A DNA stretch of 64,000 bases from Methanoculleus chikugoensis (GTDB lineage: Archaea; Halobacteriota; Methanomicrobia; Methanomicrobiales; Methanoculleaceae), in assembly GCF_019669965.1 (NCBI RefSeq), contig NZ_AP019781.1, positions 186,001 through 250,000 on the forward strand, written 5' to 3'. The translations under genes were made by a program, and so were the position numbers. Positions 55,780-64,000 of the stretch are shown here, piece after piece (position 1 is the first letter of the stretch; each line of letters starts with the position of its first letter). The notes under the pieces were generated by a model. That model was not told the origin of the DNA. It saw only the letters and a program-made list of their open reading frames with translations, and did not search any database.

Positions 55780-56906
55780 GGGGCCTCTCGGAGAAGGTTG
55801 CGGCCATCGCTCCTTCCGCGACGATCGAGATCTCGAACGCCGCAAAGCGGATGGCGCAGGAGGGTGTCGACGTCATCAGCCTCTCCATCGGGGAGCCGGA
55901 CTTCGACACCCCGGAGCACATCAAGGATGCCTGCATCGACGCCCTCCACCGGGGCGAGACGCATTACGCCCCGAGTGCCGGGATACCCGCGCTGACGTCT
56001 GCGATCGCGGAGAAGATCGCCCGCGAGAACGGCGTCCCCGCAAAGTCCGACGAGGTGATCGTCACCTGCGGGGCGAAAGACGCCATCTACGAGGCAATGG
56101 AGGCCGTCCTGAACCCGGGCGACGAGGTGCTCATCCTCGATCCGGCGTGGGTGTCGTACGAGCCCTGCGTTCAACTTGCGGGCGCCGTCGCCCGGCATCA
56201 CGCACTCTCGCTCAAGACCTTCCAGGTCGACGACACTCTTCTTGAGGCCGTCGGCCCCCGGACGAAGATGATCGTGGTCAACTCCCCCTCGAACCCCTCC
56301 GGCGCGGTGCTGGATGGCGACTCGCTCGGGCTCATCGCCGATATCTGCCGCGACCACGACCTCTACGCGCTCTCCGACGAGATCTACGAGAAACTGGTCT
56401 ACGGGAAGGAGCACGTCTCCCTCGCCTCCCTCCCGGAGATGGCCGAGCGGACGATCACGATCAACGGGTTCTCGAAGGCCTATGCGATGACCGGGTGGCG
56501 GATCGGCTACGCGGTTGCTCCGCGGCCGATCCTCCGGCAGATGGAGAAGGTGCAGCAGCACACCATATCGCACCCGACGACGTTTGCGATGTTCGGCGCC
56601 CTCGCCGCGATCGAGGGTCCCCAGGACTGCGTGGAGACGATGCGCCGCGAGTTCGAGCGCCGCCGCGACTACCTCATCCCGGCGCTCCGCGACCTCGGCT
56701 ACGCCACCGCACCGGCCGACGGCGCTTTCTACGCCTACGTGCAGGTCGACGGCGACGACATGGCGGTTGCCCGGTCGTGGCTCCGGGACATCCACGTGGC
56801 GGTCACCCCGGGAACCGCGTTTCACACCCCCGGCTGGCTCCGCCTCTCCTACGCGACCTCGATGGAGAACCTCGAGGAAGCGGTCGGGCGGATCGCGCGG
56901 GTCTAA
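55776..56906 (+). CDS. Aspartate-type aminotransferase (class I/II)
   Basis: A 376-residue PLP enzyme. The Lys is in [17 protein letters not shown] (about residue 234), and [25 protein letters not shown] and [11 protein letters not shown] are as in aspartate or broad-range aminotransferases. It resembles the protein at 24421-25581 and is a paralogue. It is the last gene of the ribC operon, and its stop overlaps the end of the convergent TPR gene. Confidence 0.93.
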   Translation: MRGLSEKVAAIAPSATIEISNAAKRMAQEGVDVISLSIGEPDFDTPEHIKDACIDALHRGETHYAPSAGIPALTSAIAEKIARENGVPAKSDEVIVTCGAKDAIYEAMEAVLNPGDEVLILDPAWVSYEPCVQLAGAVARHHALSLKTFQVDDTLLEAVGPRTKMIVVNSPSNPSGAVLDGDSLGLIADICRDHDLYALSDEIYEKLVYGKEHVSLASLPEMAERTITINGFSKAYAMTGWRIGYAVAPRPILRQMEKVQQHTISHPTTFAMFGALAAIEGPQDCVETMRREFERRRDYLIPALRDLGYATAPADGAFYAYVQVDGDDMAVARSWLRDIHVAVTPGTAFHTPGWLRLSYATSMENLEEAVGRIARV

Positions 56907-58597
56907 GACCCTATCCTTTTTCCCCGACTTCGTTCTCCCTTCCGCTTCCGCTCCGGCAGCCGTTGCAGCCTCTCGTAGTATTTGACCGCATCGGCGGGGC
57001 GGTCGAGGTGGATCAGGGCCACCGCCTTTCCGTTGAGGGCTTCGTCGTCGTCGGGGTTGAGGGCGAGAACCCGGTCGTAGCAGTCGAGCGCCTCCTCGCA
57101 GCGATCCAGGAGCACGAGCGCGTTCCCCTTCGTCGTCCAGGCCTCAACCCTCGCGGGATCGATCTCGAGCGCGTGCGTATAACAGGTGACGGCCTCGCCG
57201 TACCGTCCGAGGACGAAGAGCGCGAGCCCTTTATTGTACCAGGCGTCCGCGTTCTCCGGGTGCATCCGGAGTTCCCGGTCGTAGCAGACGAGCGCCTTGT
57301 CGTAGTGCGACAGAACGGAGAGGACGCTTGCTTTGTTGTTCCAGACCCGCTGGTTCTCCGGGTCGATCTCGAGCGCCCGCTCGTAGCAGACGAGCGCCTC
57401 CTCGTAGCGCTCGAGCTGGTAGAGTGCGTTGCCGTAGTTGTTCCAGGCGATGGCGTTCTCGGGGTGCGCCCTGACCACGGCCCGGTAGCATTCGATTGCA
57501 GCCTCGCAGTCCCCGAGGGCGTAATGACACTCGCCCCGGTAGTACTCCGCGTCGGTATGGCCGGGCTGGAGTTTGAGCGCCTGGCCCAGGCACTCTATCG
57601 CCTCCCCGTACCGCTTCAGGGCGAAGTAGAGCAGGCCTTTCTGGTACCAGATCTCCGCGTCGACGGCGTTCACCCGGAGCGCGCGGTCGAAGCAGGCGAG
57701 CGCGAGGTCGTACCGCTTCAGTTTCTTCAGCGCCGTGGCCTTCAGATACCAGATCCCGGGGTAATCGGGGTTGAGCCGGAACGCCCGCTCGTAGCAGTCG
57801 AGCGCCTCTTCGTAGCGCTCCAGGTTCTGCAGTGCCCGGCCCCGGTTGTACCAGGCCTCGATGTCGTCGGGACGGAGGGCGAGCGCGCGGTCGAAGCAGG
57901 CGATTGACTCGTCGTAGCGCTGGAGCGCCGAGAGCGTGCACCCTTTGGTGTACCAGGTATCGGTGTGGTTCGGGTCGATGGCGACGGCGCGGTCGTAGGA
58001 GGCGAGTGCGTCCTCGAAGCGGGCGAGGAGGGTCTCGATGGTCCCTCTGGCATACCAGGCGTTTGCGTTCCCCGGATCGAGCGCGACCACCCGGTCATAG
58101 CACTCGATCGCCGCCTCGTACCGGCGCTCGCCGGCAAGCGCCGTGCCGCGGGCGAGCCAGGCGTCGATCCGGTCCGGTTCGAGCACGACCACCCGGTCGT
58201 AACACGCGATTGCCTCGGGAGTGAGCCCGATCTTCCGGAGGGCGTGGCCCCGGATGAGCCAGGCGTTCGCGGAGTCCGGTGCGAGTTTCACCGCCTGGCC
58301 GGAGGATCCGGCCGCCTCCCGGTACTCCCTGATCTCGTACATCGCCTGCCCCCGGGCCTGCCAGAACCGGGCACAGGTCGGGTCGATCCTGATCGCCTGG
58401 TCGAAGCATTCGATCGCTCCCCGGTGGTCCCGGGCGCCGGTGAGGGCGAGCCCCTTATGGTACCAGGCGGCGCCGGTGCCGGGGCTCTGCAGAATCGCCC
58501 GGTCGTAGCACTCGACGGCCCGGTCGTACTGCCCTTGCTCGGCGTATGCCCGTCCCTTCCTGCACAAGGCGTCGGCGCTCTTCCAGGGGAGTTCCAT
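56903..58597 (-). CDS. TPR-repeat protein (about 16 repeats)
   Basis: A 564-residue protein consisting almost wholly of 34-residue TPR units, about 16, each like AWYNKGLALFVLGRYGEAVTCY with LEIDPA at the end. The rest is a short basic C-terminus (about 20 residues: RKRKGERSRGKR). It has no signal or membrane helix, so it is a cytoplasmic scaffold. The start ATG at 58597 has no clear ribosome binding site; the frame is open further upstream. Confidence 0.85.
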   Translation of the reverse strand: MELPWKSADALCRKGRAYAEQGQYDRAVECYDRAILQSPGTGAAWYHKGLALTGARDHRGAIECFDQAIRIDPTCARFWQARGQAMYEIREYREAAGSSGQAVKLAPDSANAWLIRGHALRKIGLTPEAIACYDRVVVLEPDRIDAWLARGTALAGERRYEAAIECYDRVVALDPGNANAWYARGTIETLLARFEDALASYDRAVAIDPNHTDTWYTKGCTLSALQRYDESIACFDRALALRPDDIEAWYNRGRALQNLERYEEALDCYERAFRLNPDYPGIWYLKATALKKLKRYDLALACFDRALRVNAVDAEIWYQKGLLYFALKRYGEAIECLGQALKLQPGHTDAEYYRGECHYALGDCEAAIECYRAVVRAHPENAIAWNNYGNALYQLERYEEALVCYERALEIDPENQRVWNNKASVLSVLSHYDKALVCYDRELRMHPENADAWYNKGLALFVLGRYGEAVTCYTHALEIDPARVEAWTTKGNALVLLDRCEEALDCYDRVLALNPDDDEALNGKAVALIHLDRPADAVKYYERLQRLPERKRKGERSRGKRIGS

Positions 58598-58795
58598 TTC
58601 GTGAAAGATAGCCACCGGATTAAAAAAGGATTTCGATAACGTTCTCAAGGAATCCGCCAACGCGGAAAAATTATTTCGTTTCGTTCTTGTTCTCTCCGGA
58701 TTCGGGTCCGCCCGGTGCGCCGGATCGATTGGCAACGTATACATGCTCCGGGATCTAAACCGGGGATCGAGGTAACCCGATCGGACCGGACGAGC

Positions 58796-59464
58796 ATGAG
58801 AAAGATGCGTGATACCCCGAACCGCGATCGCCCGCGCGAAAAACTGGCAGCACGGGGACCCCGGGCGCTCACCGATGCCGAACTGATCGCCCTTCTCATC
58901 GGGCGCGGCACGGCGGGGCGGGACGTTCGAGAGGTCGCGGGCGACGTCGAACGCTGCCTGAAGCATGCGAAAGGCTGCCCCTCCTATGACGATCTCCTCG
59001 AAATAGATGGTATCGGTTCGGCAAAAGCCTGCGAGATCATGGCCTGCTTCGAACTCGGGCGGCGGTATCTCGGGGGCGACGGGGTCTCCGGGCACCGGAT
59101 CGCCTCTCCCGTCGATGTGCTCCCGCTGGTTGCCGAGTGGCGGGACAAAAAGCAGGAGTACTTCCTGTGCGTCACCTTAAACGGTGCCGGCGAGGTGATC
59201 GAGCGCCGGGTGGTCACCGTCGGGACCCTGAACCAGAGCCTCGTCCACCCCCGGGAGGTCTTCTCCGAGGCGATCACCGACCGTGCGGCATCGGTCATCC
59301 TTATCCACAACCATCCCTCGGGCACTCTTGAGCCGTCCACCCAGGATCTCGGCATCACCCGGCAGCTCGTCGAGGCCGGATCGATCCTCGGCATCCGGGT
59401 GCTCGACCACATCATCGTCACGAAGAAAGGCTACGCGAGCTTAAAGGAGCTCGGGCACCTGTAA
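58796..59464 (+). CDS. radC: RadC-family JAB-domain protein
   Basis: A 222-residue protein. The N-terminal RPREKLAARGPRALTDAELIALLIG (split) and a helix-hairpin-helix (LLEIDGIGSAKACEIMACFELG, split) come first; the JAB/MPN metal motif follows: ILIHNHPSG (about 169-177) and the later Asp in TRQLVEAGSILGIRVLDH. The name RadC is historical and a repair role is doubtful; the domain suggests a metal-dependent hydrolase. Starts at 58796 and 58805 are possible. Confidence 0.93.
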   Translation: MRKMRDTPNRDRPREKLAARGPRALTDAELIALLIGRGTAGRDVREVAGDVERCLKHAKGCPSYDDLLEIDGIGSAKACEIMACFELGRRYLGGDGVSGHRIASPVDVLPLVAEWRDKKQEYFLCVTLNGAGEVIERRVVTVGTLNQSLVHPREVFSEAITDRAASVILIHNHPSGTLEPSTQDLGITRQLVEAGSILGIRVLDHIIVTKKGYASLKELGHL

Positions 59465-59636
59465 CAGCGGGGACAAACCGCCCTAACACCCCGGTAATAC
59501 CGCTCTCGTCCCCCGGTTTGAGCCGAACGCCGTCGGTGGATCTCTGAAATCCGGTGAATACCTCCGCATTCGGCATCACGACCCTGAAAAAATTTATCCC
59601 CTCTCGTAGGCCAAGAGTATACGAGGCGTACTCACC

Positions 59637-60293
59637 ATGGACACTGGATTTCTCCGGGTGTTGCTCGATCCCGGACGATTTTTTGAAGCGCGTATGCAGG
59701 AAAAACCGAGCCTGAAGATACCGGCGCTGATTGCGCTCGTCATCGGGCTGATCGGTGCGGTATCGACCATACCGATGACGGATATCACCATGGCCATGCT
59801 TCCCGCGGATATGCAGGGCCTCGGGGTGATCATGATGGTCATCTCCGCCGGCGTTGCCTTCATCGGCGGGTTTCTCGCGTGGATCATTTACGGTTTCGTC
59901 TTCCACATTGTCTCGATGATCTTCAAGGGCCAGGGCGACCTCGAGCGGACGATGGAGTTCACCGGCTACGGGCTCCTTCCCCAGGTCTTCGGGGGCATCA
60001 TCGGGACATACTTCTCCTACCAGCTTCTCTCGGGCCTGAACATCCCGCCCATGACGAACCCCGAGCAGATGGTGGAGTTCTCCGAGAACCTGATGACGAT
60101 TCTCACGACCGATCCCCTGGCGCGGATTGCCGGGATCGTGGGCATTCTCTTCATGATATGGAGCGCCAATATCTGGATCTTCGGTATGAAGTACGCGCGG
60201 AACCTCTCCACGCGGGACGCGGTTCTCACCGTCGGAATACCCGTGGGGCTCTACATCCTCTATATGCTCATCACACTTGCCGGATGGCTGTAA
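59637..60293 (+). CDS. Yip1-family membrane protein
   Basis: A 218-residue protein with five or six transmembrane helices. The RVLLDPGRFFEARMQEKPS start and the mid-part FHIVSMIFKGQGDLERTMEFTGYGLLPQV (split) are typical of prokaryotic Yip1-like proteins. A TATA-like TTTATCC at about 59594 gives a near-normal leader. The gene is followed one base later by the CARDB-like gene, so it belongs with the exporter operon. The function is not known. Confidence 0.88.
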   Translation: MDTGFLRVLLDPGRFFEARMQEKPSLKIPALIALVIGLIGAVSTIPMTDITMAMLPADMQGLGVIMMVISAGVAFIGGFLAWIIYGFVFHIVSMIFKGQGDLERTMEFTGYGLLPQVFGGIIGTYFSYQLLSGLNIPPMTNPEQMVEFSENLMTILTTDPLARIAGIVGILFMIWSANIWIFGMKYARNLSTRDAVLTVGIPVGLYILYMLITLAGWL

Positions 60294-60294
60294 C

Positions 60295-61437
60295 ATGAAA
60301 TCACTCAATGTTTTGATCATATCACTCCTCTGTGCCGCGATAGCGTTCACCGCACCGGCCAGCGCCGGTCCTGCGGACATCACCGTGGTCTCCTCGTCGC
60401 TCGACCCCTCGGTCCTGATGAAGGGGGACACCGGGACGCTGACGGTGGTCGTCCAGAACACCGGTGCCGAGACCGTGGCCATCCGGAGCGCCCGGCTCTA
60501 CGGCAGCGGGGTCGTTCCCCTGAGCGAGCCCTATCCCTCGGTCGGGGAGCTCGGCGCCGGGAACAGCAAGACGTTCACCTTCACCGTCCGGGCGGACGGG
60601 GGGGAAGGAACGTTCTACCCGACGTTCGTGCTCGACTTCCGTGACGGTGCCGGCAACCTGCGCTACCCGGTTCCGGTCCAGGTCGAGAACACGCCGCTCA
60701 GCGCGTCGGTGATCCAAAAGCCGGACGCTTTCGCCGAGTCGCGAACGGCCGATATCACCGTCCGGGTGGGCAACCCGCGGCCGAACGCCGCCTCGGGCGT
60801 CCAGGTGATCCCGCAGGGGAGCGGCTTTACCGTCACGCCGACCGGCGGGTTCATCGGCAGCCTCGCCCCCGACGCGTCCGGGACGGTCACCTTCAACCTG
60901 ACCCCGACCGCGGAGACGGACGTCACGTTCCAGGTGGTCTGGCGCAACGGGATCAACACCCACACCACCGACCTCGTCCTGCCGGTCGCGTTCGGCGAGG
61001 ACAAGAAGCAGGCCGACCCCGTCATCACCAACGTCGAGGTCACGCCGATCGCCGGGGGCTACCGGATCGTGGGCGACGTCATGAACGCCGGTCTCGAGTC
61101 CGCCCGGTCGGTCGTCATCAGCCCCGGGTCGCCCGCGACGCCCATCGACCCGTTCCGGGTCTACGTCGTCGGAACGCTCGATCCCGACGACATCTCGTCG
61201 TTCGAGGTGACGTTTAAGGTCGACGGGACCGTGGCGGAGATCCCGGTCGTCGTCGAGTACCGGGACGACGACGGCAACCGCTACACGGCGACGCGGCTGA
61301 TCGATCTCGGCGGCACGACGGCCGCCCCGCTCAAAGAGCAGGAGGACGGCGGGTTCCCGATAGCCGGGATCCTCGTCGTGGCGCTCGTCGCGCTCGGGGT
61401 TGCCGGAGCGATCTACTACTCGTGGAAGCGGACGTAA
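60295..61437 (+). CDS. Exported CARDB-like protein with C-terminal membrane anchor
   Basis: A 380-residue protein. A signal peptide (residues 1-24, ending ASA) is followed by two or three beta-sandwich domains of the CARDB/NPCBM-like type (LTVVVQNTGAETVAIRSARL, and similar blocks near 170 and 270), then a linker and one C-terminal helix (about 355-376). This is the layout of extracytoplasmic components in MacB-like exporter operons of methanogens. The start follows the Yip1 stop at once. The substrate is unknown. Confidence 0.88.
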   Translation: MKSLNVLIISLLCAAIAFTAPASAGPADITVVSSSLDPSVLMKGDTGTLTVVVQNTGAETVAIRSARLYGSGVVPLSEPYPSVGELGAGNSKTFTFTVRADGGEGTFYPTFVLDFRDGAGNLRYPVPVQVENTPLSASVIQKPDAFAESRTADITVRVGNPRPNAASGVQVIPQGSGFTVTPTGGFIGSLAPDASGTVTFNLTPTAETDVTFQVVWRNGINTHTTDLVLPVAFGEDKKQADPVITNVEVTPIAGGYRIVGDVMNAGLESARSVVISPGSPATPIDPFRVYVVGTLDPDDISSFEVTFKVDGTVAEIPVVVEYRDDDGNRYTATRLIDLGGTTAAPLKEQEDGGFPIAGILVVALVALGVAGAIYYSWKRT

Positions 61438-61442
61438 CGACG

Positions 61443-62114
61443 ATGCCGGTCATCTCTTTCGAGAACGTGAGGAAGGTCTACCCCCTCCCGGCGGGCGACG
61501 TCGTGGCGCTCGCCGGCGTCGATATCGCCATCGAGGAGGGAGAGTTCGTCCTGATCATGGGCCCCTCGGGGTCGGGGAAGTCGACGCTCCTGAATATCAT
61601 GGGGTCGCTCGACGTCCCGACCTCGGGCGAGGTCACCATCGCCGGCAACAGGATCGGCGGGATGGACGACGACGACCTGACCCTTCTGCGGCGCGACCAT
61701 ATCGGGTTCGTCTTCCAGCAGTTCAACCTGATCCCGCTCCTCTCGATCGTCGAGAACGTCGAGTATCCCCTGATCCTGAAGGGTCGGCAGAACGGCACCC
61801 GGGAACGGGCGGAGGAAGTCCTCAGGGCGGTCGGGATCGAGAAGACCCATTTCACCCATAAGCCGGGCGAACTCTCCGGCGGGCAGCAGCAGCGGGTCGC
61901 GATCGCCCGGGCGCTCGTCAACGATCCCGATTTCCTCCTCTGCGACGAGCCGACCGGGAACCTGGACTCGAAGACCGGCACCGCCATCATGACCCTCCTC
62001 GACCGGATGAACCGCGAGGAGGGCAAGACCGTCGTCATGGTCACCCACGACCCCCGCATGACCGAATACGCCGACCGGACGATCCGGCTCGTCGACGGGA
62101 GGGTGGAAGAATGA
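61443..62114 (+). CDS. ABC transporter ATPase, MacB/LolD type
   Basis: A 223-residue ATPase. Walker A GPSGSGKSTLL is near residue 38, the Q-loop QQFNLIP near 96, the signature LSGGQQQR near 143 and Walker B FLLCDEPTGN near 163. The family works with FtsX-like permeases to move lipoproteins or peptides. ATG at 61443 lies 5 bases after the CARDB-like gene; an earlier GTG at 61422 is possible. The stop overlaps the permease start by four bases. Confidence 0.93.
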   Translation: MPVISFENVRKVYPLPAGDVVALAGVDIAIEEGEFVLIMGPSGSGKSTLLNIMGSLDVPTSGEVTIAGNRIGGMDDDDLTLLRRDHIGFVFQQFNLIPLLSIVENVEYPLILKGRQNGTRERAEEVLRAVGIEKTHFTHKPGELSGGQQQRVAIARALVNDPDFLLCDEPTGNLDSKTGTAIMTLLDRMNREEGKTVVMVTHDPRMTEYADRTIRLVDGRVEE

Positions 62115-63256
62115 CGTTCTTCGACCTCGCCCGCCGGAACGTCGTCCGCCACTGGCTCCGGTCGTCCCTTGCGGTCATCGGGATCGTCATCGGCGTCATC
62201 GCGATCGCCTCCCTCGGGATCATGGGCAACAGCATCGGCCTGATGTTCAACGACATGGTCAGCGACGTCGGCGACACCGTCATCGTCTCCCCGGCGATGG
62301 GCGTGGGCGGCGGCAAACTCACCGAGCGGCAGGTCTCCGATATCGCCCGGGCGGTCGGCTCGAACGACGTCATACCGTTCTCGAGCACCGCTGACAGGTT
62401 ATCCGTGGGCGATAAGGAGAGCGCCGCGATGATCTACGCGATCCCCGCCGAGGATATCCCCGCTCTGCTCGAAGTGGAGTCGGGGGCCTACCCGAGGGAT
62501 ACGGGCGGCGGGTGCCTGATCGGGAGCGAGCTTGCCGCGAACAGCAGGGAGAACGGCCTGAAACTCGGTGCCCGGGTCAGGATCGGCGACGAGACCCTCC
62601 GTGTCGTGGGCGTGCTCAAGGAGCGGGGAATGGGGTTCGACATCAACCCCGATTACGCCATCGTCGTCCCTTACACCTGGTATTCGAGTCACTACGACGA
62701 AGAAGATTACGACCAGGCGATCGTGAAGGTCAGGGACGTCAACGATATCGACGCGGTCAAGGAGTCGATCGAGCAGCGGATGAACCGCCGGGAGGATACC
62801 GTCAACGTCATGGATACGAGAGGGATCCTCGAGAGCGTCTTTGCGGCCACCGAGTCGATCACGGTGTTTCTCGCGGGAATCGGCGCGATATCGCTCCTTG
62901 TTGCCGGGGTCTCGATCCTGAACGTGATGCTGATGTCGGTGACCGAGCGGATCAAGGAGATCGGCGTTCTCCGGAGTATCGGCACCCGGCGGGGCGAGGT
63001 GATGCGGATGTTCATCTACGAGGCACTCCTCCTCGGCATTGCGGGCGCTCTCATCGGGGGCGTGCTCAGTTTCTGCACCGGGTATCTGGTGACCGTGGTC
63101 TTCGCCGGAAACGCGGACTATCTCTTCGACCCGGCGAGCCTCCTCTACATCGTCTTCGGGATGGCCTTCGGCGTCATCACGAGCGTGGCATCCGGCCTCT
63201 ACCCGGCCTGGAAGGCGGCGCACCTGAACCCGATCCAGGCGCTGCGCCACGAGTGA
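62111..63256 (+). CDS. ABC permease, MacB/FtsX type
   Basis: A 381-residue permease. One helix near the N-terminus (about 20-42), a large extracytoplasmic domain, then three helices at the end (about 255-280, 305-335, 340-370). The cytoplasmic coupling block VTERIKEIGVLRSIGTRRGEV is the FtsX hallmark. With the ATPase and the CARDB-like protein it forms a complete exporter, probably acting mechanically on an external or membrane substrate. Confidence 0.93.
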   Translation: MTFFDLARRNVVRHWLRSSLAVIGIVIGVIAIASLGIMGNSIGLMFNDMVSDVGDTVIVSPAMGVGGGKLTERQVSDIARAVGSNDVIPFSSTADRLSVGDKESAAMIYAIPAEDIPALLEVESGAYPRDTGGGCLIGSELAANSRENGLKLGARVRIGDETLRVVGVLKERGMGFDINPDYAIVVPYTWYSSHYDEEDYDQAIVKVRDVNDIDAVKESIEQRMNRREDTVNVMDTRGILESVFAATESITVFLAGIGAISLLVAGVSILNVMLMSVTERIKEIGVLRSIGTRRGEVMRMFIYEALLLGIAGALIGGVLSFCTGYLVTVVFAGNADYLFDPASLLYIVFGMAFGVITSVASGLYPAWKAAHLNPIQALRHE

Positions 63257-63260
63257 CGGC

Positions 63261-63524
63261 CTAACCCGCACATTTCTCTTTTTCCCGCTCGATATCGCCA
63301 CGGAGCGTCTCGAAGAGATCGTCGATCGTTTCAGGCGCACCGGGAAGGAGGGCAAGATACTCACGTTCCCCCTCGACGACGAGGAGCGCAACCGGGGTCA
63401 GGCTGATTGCGGCCGCTTCCCCCATGCAGAGCGTGAACGTCCTGATGATGGGGATGATGTACCGGCCGCCTGCCGTACGGCCGCCGCCGACGACGAGATC
63501 GGTTGCTTTAGGCACCCGCCGCAC
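63261..63524 (-). CDS. GerW/YtfJ-like protein
   Basis: An 87-residue protein. VVGGGRTAGGRYIIPIIRTFTL, then AAAISLTPVALLVVEGEREYL (both split across strands) match the core of the GerW/YtfJ family known from Bacillus sporulation; the Gly-rich centre is shorter. The start is GTG at 63524, within the end of the DUF2953 gene. In Firmicutes YtfJ (GerW) and the DUF2953 protein YtfI are also neighbours, so the pair is conserved across domains. It is not a sporulation gene here. Confidence 0.8.
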   Translation of the reverse strand: MRRVPKATDLVVGGGRTAGGRYIIPIIRTFTLCMGEAAAISLTPVALLVVEGEREYLALLPGAPETIDDLFETLRGDIEREKEKCAG

Positions 63525-64000
63525 CTCTTCCCGATACCCGGCGGAGCCGCTCTCTCACCGGTCTGTCCAGAAGAGCCCTTGCGACCGCGATGAGGATCAG
63601 GAGCGGCCGGCGGATCTGCATCCGGAGCGAAAACGTGCCTTCGAAGACCTCGCGGTCGAAGACCGGGGTCACCACGAAGTCGATCGCCTCCGCCGGCCGG
63701 AGTGCGTAACGGATGGCGGTGCAGTAACCGTACACGACGCCGGTGTCGGCGGGGCTCGCGAGGCCGAGGGTGATATCCCCCCGGAGCGATTCAAGGTAGA
63801 GGGACCGGTAGACGGTCTTGAGGATCGTCCGGATATGCGGCCAGAGGTCGCCGGCGGCGTCGAGGTATTCCCGCACCGGCCGGGCCGGCCGCTTCTCCTC
63901 GATCTTCTCCTCTTTCTCCTCCGGTTTTCCCGCCGCCATCTCCCCGAGATCCCGGGCCATGATCCGACGGCCGGCGAGGAGGATCTCGAGCACCTGCACC
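63508..64000 (-). CDS. DUF2953 protein, partial at window end
   Basis: The last 163 residues of a DUF2953 protein. The visible part has a charged linker (KPEEKEEKIEEKRP) and the DUF2953 core: ESLRGDITLGLASPADTGVVYGYCTAIRYAL (split), then PVFDREVFEGTFSLRMQIRRP and a membrane-like helix LLILIAVARALL. The start lies beyond 64000; a Met at 63999 is present but the family is longer. It overlaps the GerW-like gene by 17 bases. Confidence 0.8.
   Translation of the reverse strand, partial: VQVLEILLAGRRIMARDLGEMAAGKPEEKEEKIEEKRPARPVREYLDAAGDLWPHIRTILKTVYRSLYLESLRGDITLGLASPADTGVVYGYCTAIRYALRPAEAIDFVVTPVFDREVFEGTFSLRMQIRRPLLILIAVARALLDRPVRERLRRVSGRGAAGA

Overview
The window looks like chromosomal DNA of a hydrogenotrophic methanogen of the Methanomicrobiales, most like Methanoculleus. 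The reasons are the high GC content with strong G/C at third codon positions, an archaeal information-processing set (Orc1/Cdc6, DP1 of the D-family DNA polymerase, Hel308, Rio1, a Dim2-like KH protein, Cgi121, archaeal TyrRS), the coenzyme F420 gene cofH, archaeal riboflavin synthase RibC, and TATA-box promoters. The genus is an inference from gene content, not from a database search.

Layout. 1-8.2 kb: a PAS-domain fragment, a HEAT-repeat protein, a lipoprotein, a membrane-anchored protein with a transglutaminase-like partner, alpha-glucan phosphorylase and an ABC exporter. 8.2-14.6 kb: an accessory stretch with a ROK kinase / dual-specificity phosphatase / IMPACT operon, two tandem KTSC proteins, small proteins, a TnpB-only insertion sequence and two tandem GNAT acetyltransferases. 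14.9-21.0 kb: gapdh, then the co-directional run tyrS-rio1-KH protein-hel308-cgi121. 21.6-26.2 kb: a probable replication origin. It holds inverted origin recognition boxes (ORBs), a 44-bp tandem repeat, a purine-to-pyrimidine strand switch, an AT-rich unwinding region and cdc6, with a second inverted ORB pair about 3 kb further on. 26.2-30.3 kb: purA, a Trm112-like protein, cbiB, pdxS and pdxT. 30.5-36.5 kb: an arsenic/metal resistance island with a decayed arsR, ACR3, a 44-residue ORF, a P1B-type ATPase with a Cys-rich tail, an intact arsR, and divergent DUF2703 and DGC-domain genes.

37-49 kb: cyclophilin, an RNase III-like protein, an OFA-type transporter with acetyl-CoA synthetase, CorA, a membrane pyrophosphatase, DP1, signal peptidase, cofH and a DUF1328 peptide. 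49-59.5 kb: a flavoprotein, DUF123, an MBL hydrolase, thiC, an ArsC-like protein that lacks its nucleophilic Cys, purE, an operon of aminotransferase-ribC-ribH-aminotransferase, a large TPR protein and radC. 59.6-64 kb: a Yip1 / CARDB-like / MacB-type ABC operon and a GerW-like plus DUF2953 pair that runs off the window.

The main themes are replication and tRNA/rRNA maturation around the origin, cofactor synthesis (F420, B6, thiamin, riboflavin, cobamide, molybdopterin), acetate assimilation and glycogen/gluconeogenesis, and metalloid defence. The stretches most worth a second look are the origin, the arsenic island (frameshifted arsR, CSC-type P-ATPase with Cys-rich tail, leader hairpin), the ArsC-like protein without its catalytic Cys, the TnpB element and a family of dispersed GC-rich palindromes. 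No tRNA, rRNA or CRISPR array was seen.
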